Source of the DNA: Oscillospiraceae bacterium
GTDB lineage: Bacteria; Bacillota; Clostridia; Oscillospirales; CAG-382
Direction: 5' to 3'
Length of the DNA stretch: 64,000 nucleotides
Assembly: GCA_015065165.1 (NCBI GenBank)
Contig: SVQU01000003.1
Span: 1-64,000, forward strand
Part shown: positions 25,521-33,867 of the stretch, in pieces
How the letters are laid out: every line of letters begins with the position of its first letter
Numbering within the stretch: the first letter of the stretch is position 1
Made by a program: the position numbers and the translations under genes
The notes under the pieces: model-generated
What the model saw: the letters and a program-made list of their open reading frames with translations, nothing else
The model's database searches: none
Told to the model about the DNA's origin: nothing

Positions 25521-25835
25521 TTATTTAACGATAACCCTAATATACTTTGGATAATCGTCAACAAGGTTGCATAATTCGTTATACAAGCCTGTTATCAGCA
25601 AAACTCCGCGTTCATCATCGGTTTTAAGACAACAGGTAACAGTTGCGCTTTCTTCCTCAACCGAAACGTCGGCAGGAAGTGAAAAGCTGTTTGTGATGTT
25701 GTTCACAGTCAACATAACCATAGAGCTGACTGCGGCACACACAATATCACTGCCCTCTGAAGCATAACCCGAATGACCGCTTATGCTGAATTTCTTGAAT
25801 TTACCGTTCTCTTTAAAGAACGATGCGGTAGTCAT
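25521..25835 (-). CDS. prp: Ribosomal-processing cysteine protease Prp
   Basis: This 104-residue protein of the YsxB/Prp family cleaves the N-terminal extension of L27. The catalytic histidine (H21 in SGHSGYA) and cysteine (C33 in [10 protein letters not shown]) are in place. It lies between rplU and rpmA, the conserved gene order, with only 3 bp between it and rplU. Confidence 0.95.
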   Translation of the reverse strand: MTTASFFKENGKFKKFSISGHSGYASEGSDIVCAAVSSMVMLTVNNITNSFSLPADVSVEEESATVTCCLKTDDERGVLLITGLYNELCNLVDDYPKYIRVIVK

Positions 25836-25838
25836 CGC

Positions 25839-26147
25839 TTATTTCGCGATGCTGAGGATCTGAAGCTTGGTATAAGGCTGTCTGTGGCCGATGTGCTTCT
25901 TGGAATCCTTTTTGGGCTTGTATCTGATCACGTGGATCTTCTTGCCCTTGCCGTTTTTAACAACGTTAGCGGTAACGGTAGCATTTACGGTAGGAGTACC
26001 TGCAACGAAACCGTCTTCGCCGCCAATGGCAAGAACCTTTTCGAAGGTGTAGGTTGCGCCTTCTTCAACGTTGAGCTTTTCAACGAAAATGATGTCGCCT
26101 TCGCTAACTTTGTACTGCTTTCCGCCTGTTTCCACAATTGCAAACAT
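25839..26147 (-). CDS. rplU: 50S ribosomal protein L21
   Basis: This 102-residue protein is L21, with [17 protein letters not shown] at the N-terminus and [24 protein letters not shown] at the C-terminus. It is first in the rplU-prp-rpmA operon, with a promoter at 26236-26264 and a long leader. Confidence 0.97.
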   Translation of the reverse strand: MFAIVETGGKQYKVSEGDIIFVEKLNVEEGATYTFEKVLAIGGEDGFVAGTPTVNATVTANVVKNGKGKKIHVIRYKPKKDSKKHIGHRQPYTKLQILSIAK

Positions 26148-26229
26148 TTGTAAGCACCAATCCTTTCTTTAGACTCGCTGCTTAGAGGGTGTGCATTTAC
26201 GCAACTTTAAAAACCCCATACATGCGGCA
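26148..26229 (-). promoter_or_regulatory. Probable L21 leader (autoregulatory 5' UTR)
   Basis: The mRNA leader between the promoter and rplU is about 80 nt and structured, with GCGTAAATGCACACCCTCTAAGC before the ribosome binding site AAAGGA. Its position, length and sequence style fit the L21 leader RNA of low-GC Gram-positives; I could not score it against the covariance model. Confidence 0.5.
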
Positions 26230-26235
26230 AGTGGT

Positions 26236-26264
26236 AGTCTACCACAAATATTGCCGCTTGTCAA
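26236..26264 (-). promoter_or_regulatory. Sigma-A promoter of rplU-prp-rpmA
   Basis: TTGACA (26259-26264), 17 bp, TAGACT (26236-26241) on the minus strand. Confidence 0.8.
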
Positions 26265-26356
26265 GGGTTTTTAAGGAAATATAGGATTTTTGTTGCCGAC
26301 GTTACGAAAAGCGTGTTTTATAGCAAAATTATAGTTATTCTCACCACAAAGCAGAG

Positions 26357-26536
26357 TTAAAATTTATCTACCAATCGGTTGACGTATTGGCGCATTTCCT
26401 CGCGGGATGTAATGCTGTTTGCCTTCTCGACGAATTCCCATTGTTCTTTTTCGGTAAGGGCGCAAAATGCCTGCATACCGCCGGGGCGTTGTGTTAAAGC
26501 CATTCCCAACCCCAAGGGGATATCAACGTATTTCAA
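26357..26536 (-). CDS. Small conserved-looking protein, TTG start
   Basis: A 59-codon frame begins with TTG at 26536, preceded by GAGGTGA at ideal distance, and encodes a protein opening MKYVDIPLGLGMALTQRPGG and ending RQYVNRLVDKF. From memory, short proteins with an N-terminal LGxGMAL and a C-terminal Lys/Glu-rich helix occur widely in Clostridia as hypothetical proteins. It lies between spo0A and rplU on the same strand. The function is unknown. Confidence 0.7.
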   Translation of the reverse strand: MKYVDIPLGLGMALTQRPGGMQAFCALTEKEQWEFVEKANSITSREEMRQYVNRLVDKF

Positions 26537-26608
26537 AAAAAATCACCTCGTTGCTTTTGAACTGCTTATATTGTCGCCATATTTTAAAATAAATATTCTA
26601 AAAACAAA

Positions 26609-26634
26609 CAACGCTTCCCTTTCGAAAAGCGTTG
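26609..26634 (-). terminator. Terminator of spo0A
   Basis: The stem CAACGCTT / AAGCGTTG, with a 10-base loop, followed on the minus strand by TTTGTTTTT, lies 10 bp after the spo0A stop. Confidence 0.8.
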
Positions 26635-26644
26635 ATTGACGTTA

Positions 26645-27421
26645 TTATACGTTAGCGTAGGATTTATTTTTAAGACGAAGGTTATCGGCTATCATAGCGA
26701 TAAATTCCGAATTGGTAGGCTTCCCGCGGGAATTCTGAACGGTATATCCGAAAAAGGAATTAAGCACGTCCAAATCTCCTCTGTCCCAAGCCACCTCGAT
26801 TGCGTGGCGTATTGCACGTTCAACACGCGAGCTTGTGGTGTTATATTGCTTCGCCACGGTAGGATAAAGAATTTTCGTTACCGAATTTATCACGTCGGTA
26901 TTATTAATGGTCATAATAATTGCAGTACGCAAATATTGATAACCCTTGATATGTGCGGGCACACCGATTTGATGTATGATTTTTGTAACCTGCGCCTCTA
27001 AATCGGCTTCCTCCTTGCCGGGGATTTTCGCACTGCCGCGCTTTCTGCCCTTATCGGCAAGACGGCGGACTCTGTCGGCAAGCGCCCCAAAGTCTAAAGG
27101 CTTAAGCATACAGTATGCCGCCCCTGCCTCGCAGCATTCCTCAAAAAGGTTTTGACTCGCAAAGGATGCCAGCATTATAAATGACGGAAACTCATCCGGC
27201 ATTTGCTTTTTTGCCGTGCGTATCAACCCCACACCGTCTATCTTACCCAAATACAAATCGGATATGACTATGTTGGGTTTCGTTCTCGCCATTTTAGAAA
27301 AGGCTTCCTGTCCGTCCGACGCCTCTGCCACTATCTCTATATCTAAGCTGCGCAGACTGCGGACGCATTGATTTCTGAATTCGCTGTCGCTGTCTGCGAC
27401 AAGTACCCTCGGTTTTTCCAT
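26645..27421 (-). CDS. spo0A: Sporulation master regulator Spo0A
   Basis: This 258-residue response regulator starts sporulation once phosphorylated. The receiver domain (1-120) has the phospho-acceptor D55 (VISDLYL) and the conserved K107. The acidic pocket reads ADSD (9-12), so one of the usual adjacent aspartates is Ser. The C-terminal DNA-binding domain is well conserved: [16 protein letters not shown] and [19 protein letters not shown], which includes the recognition helix. spoIVB, which normally precedes spo0A in Clostridia, is not adjacent here. Two 0A boxes lie about 190 bp upstream. Confidence 0.97.
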   Translation of the reverse strand: MEKPRVLVADSDSEFRNQCVRSLRSLDIEIVAEASDGQEAFSKMARTKPNIVISDLYLGKIDGVGLIRTAKKQMPDEFPSFIMLASFASQNLFEECCEAGAAYCMLKPLDFGALADRVRRLADKGRKRGSAKIPGKEEADLEAQVTKIIHQIGVPAHIKGYQYLRTAIIMTINNTDVINSVTKILYPTVAKQYNTTSSRVERAIRHAIEVAWDRGDLDVLNSFFGYTVQNSRGKPTNSEFIAMIADNLRLKNKSYANV

Positions 27422-27604
27422 ATTCTTGTTACTCCTTGATTGTTTATTTTCTGTAAAAGTATTTTAGCACACAAAATATCAAATAAGCAATAGATTTGCA
27501 TTGAAAATACTTGGTTTTTGGCAACTTTCGGTTGATATTTTTCGACGGCAAAACTTTACTTTTGGGCACTATTTCCAATGTTTGACGGCAAAACACGCAA
27601 AATT

Positions 27605-27621
27605 TGTCGAATTTTGTCGAA
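27605..27621 (+). promoter_or_regulatory. Tandem Spo0A boxes
   Basis: Two copies of TGTCGAA (27605-27611 and 27615-27621) lie one helical turn apart within TTTGTCGAATTTTGTCGAAT. They match the core 0A box and sit upstream of spo0A itself, so autoregulation is plausible. Confidence 0.6.
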
Positions 27622-27840
27622 TTTTGTATTTTGCCATTTATTTAAGATTTTTGGTTGTTATTGTTTTTTATAGTCGAAGTTTATGGTTTAAAGAAAACGG
27701 GAAACAAAAAAGCCCTCTCTGTGGAGAAGGCGTTATTGCAGTTCCGCATCTTTTAATAGTGATGTGCTATGCCCTCACTATATAATGTCGAAAAATGCGA
27801 TTTCGTCTATAAAATAATTAATATTTTTAGCCACCAGCAA

Positions 27841-27870
27841 ACAAGACCGCAGTTTAAACCGCGGTCTTGT
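27841..27870 (-). terminator. Terminator of the 27913-28629 lipoprotein gene
   Basis: A 10 bp stem ACAAGACCGC / GCGGTCTTGT around a loop containing GTTTAAAC. An identical hairpin occurs at 28898-28927, so this one belongs to a duplicated 43 bp segment (27837-27879). Confidence 0.7.
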
Positions 27871-27912
27871 TATAAATTACGCCTGTGAAGTCGGTAACGT
27901 CTAACCCCGAAC

Positions 27913-28629
27913 TCAATTGATCATTGTGAAATCAAAAATATCAAAGTTGATATCGTTTTGTTCCTGTGTATATACCGCTACAGCAATTGCTGTTGTTTTG
28001 TCCATAATAGTTCCGAGATAACAGTCGTCCACCTGATATAAATCGATTTTTTGCGCACCGATAGAAACATCATTCAATACCGATTTTCCTTCATAAATAT
28101 GCTTTCCTTCGAAATCATATAAGTATGTAAAACGATATCGAATTCCATTAACCCTATACACCAAGTCAAGTTCATTGCGTTCATAAGTAAAAGTCCCACC
28201 AAAGCCTTCAAGAATACCATCCTTAACCTCAGGAATCGGCGCGCTATTTAAACCATGCACCAAATTTTGGCTCATATTATACTCAAATATAACGCCATGC
28301 ATATACTCGTCTATGAACTTATCGAACTCTTCCTCTGTGCCCGAAGCAGCGGATTTAAATCTCTTAATTCCTTCAAGGTCATCAAACGATACTGCGTGCG
28401 GAGTATCATGCGAAAAAGAAGAGCCCTCGTTTGAAAACTGTTCTTCGCTTGAATGATTTTCAACGTTTGATATAACTTCTTCGGTCTTAAGAATGTTTTC
28501 TTCTTCATTATCCACTTCACTTAATCCCAATGAACTATAATCATCATAAACCGATACATTCCCATAATTGGCACAAGACATCAAAAATAAGCTAATCGCT
28601 ACGCATAAAAGCACAAATGATTTTTTCAT
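27913..28629 (-). CDS. Secreted lipoprotein of unknown function
   Basis: This 238-residue protein has a lipoprotein signal peptide (MKKSFVLLCVAISLFLMSC, lipobox LMSC) and an acidic linker. The C-terminal part is beta-rich (FGGTFTYERNELDLVYRVNGIRYRFTYLYDFEGKHIYEGK), like small solute- or partner-binding lipoproteins. I do not recognise a family. The start at 28629 has AAAGGAGA. It is flanked by two copies of the same terminator segment, which suggests duplication or insertion of this block. Confidence 0.75.
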   Translation of the reverse strand: MKKSFVLLCVAISLFLMSCANYGNVSVYDDYSSLGLSEVDNEEENILKTEEVISNVENHSSEEQFSNEGSSFSHDTPHAVSFDDLEGIKRFKSAASGTEEEFDKFIDEYMHGVIFEYNMSQNLVHGLNSAPIPEVKDGILEGFGGTFTYERNELDLVYRVNGIRYRFTYLYDFEGKHIYEGKSVLNDVSIGAQKIDLYQVDDCYLGTIMDKTTAIAVAVYTQEQNDINFDIFDFTMIN

Positions 28630-28698
28630 AAATTTCTCCTTTCTCAATCATATTCGCTTTGAATACAACGTTCGCGAATCAATACTTTCCCCTCTTTT

Positions 28699-28727
28699 AT
28701 TATACAACCCCAAACAATCTGTGTCAA
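28699..28727 (-). promoter_or_regulatory. Sigma-A promoter of the 27913-28629 lipoprotein gene
   Basis: TTGACA (28722-28727), 17 bp, TATAAT (28699-28704) on the minus strand. The remaining intergenic sequence to 28897 is AT-rich and holds only the duplicated segment starting near 28785. Confidence 0.82.
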
Positions 28728-28897
28728 TAATACCTCTTTCACCGAAAGCGTGCTTAAAAACATCGTCGCCGCCCTGGTTATTGACCCCTCACTATATATA
28801 CGTCGAAAAAGGCGAAAAATGTCCATAAAAAATTGAAAAATTTTCAAAAATTTTTTTCGCAAGGAAAAATTGTTAAAGTTTTATTCCCAACAAGCAA

Positions 28898-28927
28898 ACA
28901 AGACCGCAGTTTAAACCGCGGTCTTGT
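28898..28927 (-). terminator. Terminator of the LytM-like gene (duplicate of 27841-27870)
   Basis: The same hairpin as at 27841-27870, inside the second copy of the 43 bp repeat (28894-28936). It lies 7 bp after the stop codon at 28934. Confidence 0.72.
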
Positions 28928-28933
28928 TATAAA

Positions 28934-30571
28934 TTATTCGGAAATAAACCATTGGGGGTTTACAAACACACCGTCGATGCTCATAGCGAAATTCAAAATA
29001 TTTTTTCCGCCAGTATAGCCCGAAGTGCCTGCAATGCCCACTGTTTCGTTTTTGTTATAAATTCTGCCTTCGCGGATATCGTTTAACTCCGCAAGGTGGA
29101 AATAATAGCTATATACACCGTAGCCATGATAAATAACAACCGTATTACCCGTGGGGGCAAGCTCGCCGCTGAAAACAACCTCGCCGGATTGCACCGCGCG
29201 GACGGTTGTGCCCTCGCCAAGCTCGTATATAAGCCCCTCGGAGGTTCTTTCGCCCGTGTCGCCCTTTACGGCATCCACAACGCCCAAATTCACCCGTCCG
29301 CCGAAATTAACCGCAGGGTCGCCGTTTACAGGCTTTGCAAATTCATCCTCGCCGTAAACGAAATAATCGGTTTCGGGGCGGTTTTCGGTAAGACCTGCCA
29401 GATATTCGTGGAAGGTCTTTATCTTCTCGGGGGTTAGTCTTGCTTTGTATTCATCCGTGGGAACCTCGACGGTTTTCCATTCGCCGTTCCCTACGGGAGA
29501 GATAACAAGCTCTTCGGTGATACTGTTTCCGCTGTTGGAAAGTTTAACGGTATGCTTACCCGGTGAGGAGGACAGACCGATAGGCAATAAGGCAACGCCC
29601 TTATCCTCGCCAACCATACCGAATTCTACGCGGGGGATATCCAAAAGCGAATCGAAATTAACCTTTTCGTCGGGGTTAAGGTGGGATGCATTAACAACGA
29701 TAACGTCGCCAATGGTATAATCACCGCCCTCAAACTCCAAGGTTGCGGGGATATCGTACATTATCTTAAAATTATATTTCGCCTCGCCGTATGCACGAGC
29801 GCCGCTACGGCTGCTCCAATTTGCGGTTAGCGAAACGGTTATAATCGTATCGGTGGAAAGGTCAAGCTCGGAAATGTCGGTTATATTATATTCGGTGCCG
29901 TTTTCGGCAACAAAGGAAAGATTTGTAATTTCGGGGTCGGAATCGTCCTCGGGAATATGATTGAAAACCAAGGCGTTTTCCATACCCTTGAAAACGGTGT
30001 AGATTTCATCTCCCGTGCCGTATTCGGGGGTATAGCTGTATTCCACCCCGTCGGATTTAAAATAGGTCCAGGTGGATTCGAAGGGCTTTGCCGCAACCGA
30101 GCTGTTACCGCTAACGACGTTTAATGCGGGAAGGAAATATGCAGAATATAAATAATCAAACTCGGGGCGAAGCAAAAGATTTTTCGCATTTTCGTTTTCT
30201 AAAACGTAAAGCTTGCCGTCGGGGGCAACCAAAAGACAGCCCGAAAGGTTCAGCGAGGGATAAAGCTTGTATTCCACCGATTTATCCGCGCGGTCAAAAA
30301 CGATGCTTACAGGCTTTTCACCCGAAACGTCGCGCATTTCTTTATTAATAGAAAGACAGCTTTTAAGCATATTCACGTAAAACTCGACGTCGTCCTGGCT
30401 GTCGAGAGAAACCCTGTCCCTTTCGGGGGCAGTAAGCGAAACCCTTGTAACGTTATCTATAACAATAGTCTGAGAAGAATATTTAAAAGCAAAAATAATT
30501 ATCGCAATAAGGGGCAAAAGGAAAATAAACGCGAGAATTCCCGTCCCTTTGCTTTTTCTGCCGTTTGACAT
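28934..30571 (-). CDS. Membrane-anchored protein with degenerate LytM (M23) domain
   Basis: This 545-residue protein has one N-terminal membrane helix (about 11-30), a long extracellular beta-rich region and a C-terminal LytM/M23 fold (about 410-545). The fold is recognisable from GEGTTVRAVQSGEVVFSG, GNTVVIYHGYGVYSYYFHL and NETVGIAGTSGYTGG. Most zinc ligands are missing: the HxGxD histidine is Asn428 and the HxH motif reads ILN (525-527). Only H492 and an aspartate remain. It is therefore probably a non-catalytic LytM protein that binds or activates another factor, as SpoIIQ or EnvC do. Its promoter is sigma-A-like, not forespore-type. Confidence 0.82.
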   Translation of the reverse strand: MSNGRKSKGTGILAFIFLLPLIAIIIFAFKYSSQTIVIDNVTRVSLTAPERDRVSLDSQDDVEFYVNMLKSCLSINKEMRDVSGEKPVSIVFDRADKSVEYKLYPSLNLSGCLLVAPDGKLYVLENENAKNLLLRPEFDYLYSAYFLPALNVVSGNSSVAAKPFESTWTYFKSDGVEYSYTPEYGTGDEIYTVFKGMENALVFNHIPEDDSDPEITNLSFVAENGTEYNITDISELDLSTDTIITVSLTANWSSRSGARAYGEAKYNFKIMYDIPATLEFEGGDYTIGDVIVVNASHLNPDEKVNFDSLLDIPRVEFGMVGEDKGVALLPIGLSSSPGKHTVKLSNSGNSITEELVISPVGNGEWKTVEVPTDEYKARLTPEKIKTFHEYLAGLTENRPETDYFVYGEDEFAKPVNGDPAVNFGGRVNLGVVDAVKGDTGERTSEGLIYELGEGTTVRAVQSGEVVFSGELAPTGNTVVIYHGYGVYSYYFHLAELNDIREGRIYNKNETVGIAGTSGYTGGKNILNFAMSIDGVFVNPQWFISE

Positions 30572-30609
30572 GTTTTCACTCCTTAGAAATTAAAAGCACT
30601 TTGAACATT

Positions 30610-30638
30610 ATTTTATACCATCCCAATAATTATGTCAA
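30610..30638 (-). promoter_or_regulatory. Sigma-A promoter of the LytM-like gene
   Basis: TTGACA (30633-30638), 17 bp, TAAAAT (30610-30615) on the minus strand. Confidence 0.72.
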
Positions 30639-30694
30639 TAATATTCTTCCCTTGGGGAAAAATATTTACAATATTAAGAAATTCGGAGATTAAA

Positions 30695-32101
30695 ATGACA
30701 GAATTTGAAAAATACAGCCAATACGTTTCTGATGCCTTTAAAAACTGCGACGATTTTTGTTGCAGGGGCGGTGAATTAGATGGCGGAAGGTTTGCGGTGT
30801 TCTTTATATTAGGCATAACCTCGCGGGATTTTATTGCCGAGCGTATTATCCGCCCGATTTTAAAAGCCGATTTGTCAAATTTTCGGGGAGATTTTAACAA
30901 TCTGTTGGAAACACCCTCGATTACAATGCCCAAAAGCGCGGAAAATGCCACCGAAATGATTGCCAAGGGCGAAGCCTTGATTATTGCGGAAAACAAAAAG
31001 GGGGATTTGTTTGTTGCTCTCGCAAATGCACAGTTCACCTTGGGAAGAAGCATAGACGAGCCGGACAGCGACGTAACCGTCAGAGGGCCGAAAACGGGGT
31101 TTGTAGAAAATTCCGAAAGAAATACCACCCTTTTAAGGCAATATATCCGCACGCCCGACCTTAAAATCCGCCGTTTTACCCTTGGCAACGTTTCCTCCAC
31201 AACCTTGCTTATGTGTTACGTAGAGGGCAGAGCCGACGAAAAATTGGTTAAGGAAACGGCAAGTCGAATTTCGAAAATCAATGCAAACGTTATTACCGAC
31301 AGCGCAAACGTAGCAATGCTTTTAAGCGAAAAAAGAAACGGGATTTTTCCCGATTGCGGAAGCAGTGAAAAGGTAGACAAGGTTGCATCGAAGCTCATGT
31401 CGGGGCGAATTGCAATTATCGTTGACGGAAGCCCCTTTGTGTTAACAATCCCCTTTTTGTTTATCGAGGGATTGCAGGCGTCGGACGATTATCTGCACAC
31501 CCCCTTTTATGCCACCTTTATACGCATTTTACGTCTTACAGCCTTTATATCGGCGATTTTCGCCCCTGCAATTCTTTGCGCCGTGATAAATTACGATTTT
31601 GAAATTATGCCACCACAGCTTTACGGATTGATTTACGATGCGCGAAAGGACATTCCCCTTTCTTTCTTTTGGGAGATAACCGCCATTTTAATACTTTTCG
31701 AGGTGCTTCGGGAGGTGGGCGTGAGAATGCCCCGAACCGTGGGAGATGCGGTGGGCATCGTAGGCTCGATCATTTTGGGTAACACGGCGGTAGAGGCGGG
31801 CATTGTTTCGTCGGTGGGGGTAATAACCGTTGCCTTTTCGGCGGTATGCGCCTTTATCACTCCCGCTTATATGTACGTTATAGTTCTTTTTCGTATTGCC
31901 GTTTTGGTAATTTCCGAGATTTTCGGGATTTGGGGACTTATTGGGTCGGCGGTAGGCTTATTTATTATAATTGCATCGAAAAAAAGCTTCGGAACGCATT
32001 ATCTGTTCCCTATTATCCCTTTCGACAAAAAAGGAATTATGGACAGTATTTTTTGTTATCCCAAAAAGGTTTTGGGCCGACAGGAGCATTTGAAAAAATA
32101 A
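30695..32101 (+). CDS. Spore germination receptor subunit A (GerA family)
   Basis: This 468-residue protein is the A subunit of a germinant receptor, which sits in the spore inner membrane. The N-terminal cytosolic part ends with the family hallmark DVTVRGPKTGFVE, and RNTTLLRQYIRTPDLKIRRF and SSTTLLMCYVEGRAD follow. The C-terminal part has about five membrane segments and LREVGVRMPRTVGDAVGIVGSIILG. No B (permease) or C (lipoprotein) subunit gene follows, unlike typical gerA operons. I chose the ATG at 30695 because CGGAGAT precedes it and the family N-terminus begins there. Confidence 0.93.
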   Translation: MTEFEKYSQYVSDAFKNCDDFCCRGGELDGGRFAVFFILGITSRDFIAERIIRPILKADLSNFRGDFNNLLETPSITMPKSAENATEMIAKGEALIIAENKKGDLFVALANAQFTLGRSIDEPDSDVTVRGPKTGFVENSERNTTLLRQYIRTPDLKIRRFTLGNVSSTTLLMCYVEGRADEKLVKETASRISKINANVITDSANVAMLLSEKRNGIFPDCGSSEKVDKVASKLMSGRIAIIVDGSPFVLTIPFLFIEGLQASDDYLHTPFYATFIRILRLTAFISAIFAPAILCAVINYDFEIMPPQLYGLIYDARKDIPLSFFWEITAILILFEVLREVGVRMPRTVGDAVGIVGSIILGNTAVEAGIVSSVGVITVAFSAVCAFITPAYMYVIVLFRIAVLVISEIFGIWGLIGSAVGLFIIIASKKSFGTHYLFPIIPFDKKGIMDSIFCYPKKVLGRQEHLKK

Positions 32102-32147
32102 GCATTTTAACGTTTTTTCGGGAATAAACTATTCTCGGTGATTAATT

Positions 32148-32726
32148 ATGCTGTTTACAAAAAGAAAACGGTTTGAAATAACCGAAAAGCAAATTAAAGA
32201 AGAGCTTTTTTCCGAAAACAAAACGACGGTTTTGAAAATCAACCTGAAATATCCCCACATTGAATGTCCCAAGGGGGACAAATTAAGCATTAACGCAAAG
32301 CCTCTTTACGAAAAAATCGCCTACAACTTTGCGGAATATGCAAAAACCGACCTTTACAAAAAGGCGTTGGATTTATATAATGCCGACCCAAATGGGTTTA
32401 TTCCCCTATCGGCGGTAATGGTTTGGGAAAACACGTTTTTAAGCGAGGATTATCTTTCGGTTTTGCTGGACGTTTCCATTAGCGATTCCCACGGGAACAA
32501 ATCCTTACAAAGGAAAACTCAGGTTTGGGACAGAAAAAGGGGTACGAAATGCAGTTTTGACGATTTTATTACCACCGACAGGCTTAAAGAATTGAAAAAA
32601 TCACAAGACTTGCAGGAAAAGGGCGGATTTTTTCACAAGGATTTGTTTGTGTTAAGAGAAAACGAAATTGAATTTTACGTGATGAAAAACGGCGGATATT
32701 ATCCCATTACGTTGTCAATATCCTAA
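32148..32726 (+). CDS. Uncharacterised protein, DUF3298-like C-terminus
   Basis: This 192-residue soluble protein has no signal peptide. The segment KINLKYPHIECP and the later LSVLLDVSISDSHGNKSLQRKTQVWDRKRGTKCSFDDFI resemble the DUF4163/DUF3298 region found in PdaC and RsiV-type proteins, but the match is by eye only. It lies 46 bp after the gerA-like gene, where a GerB or GerC subunit would be expected, and is neither. Confidence 0.6.
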   Translation: MLFTKRKRFEITEKQIKEELFSENKTTVLKINLKYPHIECPKGDKLSINAKPLYEKIAYNFAEYAKTDLYKKALDLYNADPNGFIPLSAVMVWENTFLSEDYLSVLLDVSISDSHGNKSLQRKTQVWDRKRGTKCSFDDFITTDRLKELKKSQDLQEKGGFFHKDLFVLRENEIEFYVMKNGGYYPITLSIS

Positions 32727-32737
32727 ATCAATAATTC

Positions 32738-32768
32738 CGCATAGAATATTAAAGATTAAAACATAATA
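32738..32768 (+). promoter_or_regulatory. Possible forespore sigma-G/F-type promoter
   Basis: CGCATA (32738-32743) and CATAATA (32762-32768) are separated by 18 bp, similar to the sigma-G pattern (GNATR and CATNNTA). It lies 18 bp before the ATG at 32787. Confidence 0.4.
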
Positions 32769-32786
32769 TTCAACGGGGTGATTACT

Positions 32787-33818
32787 ATGGAATTCTTTGC
32801 AGGCGCAAACACAAAGCAAGGATTTTTTTCGTTGTTTGACGAGGTTTTCAGGGATTCGCAAAGGTTATATATATTAAAAGGCTCCAGCGGTTGCGGAAAA
32901 TCCACTTTTATGAAGCGTATAGCAAAAAAAGCTGAAGAAAAAAAGCTTGATTATCATCTTATTTTTTGTTCTGCCGACCCAAGTTCTCTTGACGGGATTA
33001 TTATACCCCGTCTTGGGGTTGCAATTGCCGACGGAACACACCCGCACGTTTTGGACGTTAAATACCCCTGCGTGCGGGAAAGCATTATAAATTTAGGGCA
33101 GTTTTGGGAGAAAAGCAAGCTTTTGTCCCGTCGGGCGGAAATTATGGGTTTAACCGACCTTAAAGGCTGTCATTACAAAAACGCATACCGCGCCCTTTCG
33201 GCGGCAGGCACTGTGGAGGCATTGGAGGACGAGATTTTCAACCAAAGCTTGGACAGAAAGAGGCTTGACAATTTCGCCTTTAAGTTTGCCGAAAAGCTTT
33301 TTGTTTCCCACGGGGAAAGAAAAAACATTTTCCCATCGGCTTTCACTTGTGAGGGAGAGAAAAGCATTTGTGTTTCAAAGGAAATTAAAACCCTTTATAC
33401 CGCAAACGGAAAGGGCGGAAAGGCGTTTTTGCGTGCATTGCAGGAAATTGCCGCCGAAAAGAATCTAAGCGCGATAATCGGATTAAATTGGTTAGACCCG
33501 AGGCTTGCCGATTTGATATATATTCCCGAAACCCAAACGGCGGTAAGTTGCATTTCGGATTATCGTTGCGAGGGCAGTACAAAAATCCACACCGTTTCTA
33601 TCGACAGGTTTATAAACAAAAACTCTCTTTCTTTGGCGAAAAACCGACTTAAAGGCCTTGGAAAACTGAAAAAACAGTTGCTTGAAGAAGCTCGGGGAGA
33701 ATTATTCAGCGCAAAGGAAACCCACAACGAGATAGAAAACATTTATATCCCCGCAATGAATTTTGATTTGATGAACGAATTTACAGATTCATTTATCAAA
33801 AACCTTTTCGGGGAATAA
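32787..33818 (+). CDS. P-loop ATPase of the PRK06851 family
   Basis: This 343-residue protein belongs to an uncharacterised Firmicutes ATPase family. It begins EFFAGANTKQGFFSLFD, has Walker A LKGSSGCGKSTFMK at about residues 33-46, and then the family pattern HLIFCSADPSSLDGIIIPRLGVAIADGTHPHVLD. The C-terminal half mirrors the first half but lacks a P-loop. Family members are mostly in spore-formers; the possible sigma-G promoter upstream would fit sporulation expression. I chose the ATG at 32787 over the GTG at 32778 because GGGGTGA lies at the right distance. Confidence 0.78.
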   Translation: MEFFAGANTKQGFFSLFDEVFRDSQRLYILKGSSGCGKSTFMKRIAKKAEEKKLDYHLIFCSADPSSLDGIIIPRLGVAIADGTHPHVLDVKYPCVRESIINLGQFWEKSKLLSRRAEIMGLTDLKGCHYKNAYRALSAAGTVEALEDEIFNQSLDRKRLDNFAFKFAEKLFVSHGERKNIFPSAFTCEGEKSICVSKEIKTLYTANGKGGKAFLRALQEIAAEKNLSAIIGLNWLDPRLADLIYIPETQTAVSCISDYRCEGSTKIHTVSIDRFINKNSLSLAKNRLKGLGKLKKQLLEEARGELFSAKETHNEIENIYIPAMNFDLMNEFTDSFIKNLFGE

Positions 33819-33867
33819 AGCAACACAAAAACGCATATATATCTTTCGAAAGGATGGGAAGATATAT

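Larger units (their letters stand above)
27422..27912. other. Intergenic region upstream of spo0A
   Basis: This 490 bp AT-rich region has no convincing gene. It contains a weak spo0A promoter (TTGCTT 27485-27490, 18 bp, TAAAAT 27461-27466, minus strand), repeated CGACGGCAAAAC motifs near 27540 and 27590, the two 0A boxes, a further TGTCGAA at 27786-27792, and a terminator-like hairpin at 27841-27870. Confidence 0.5.
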
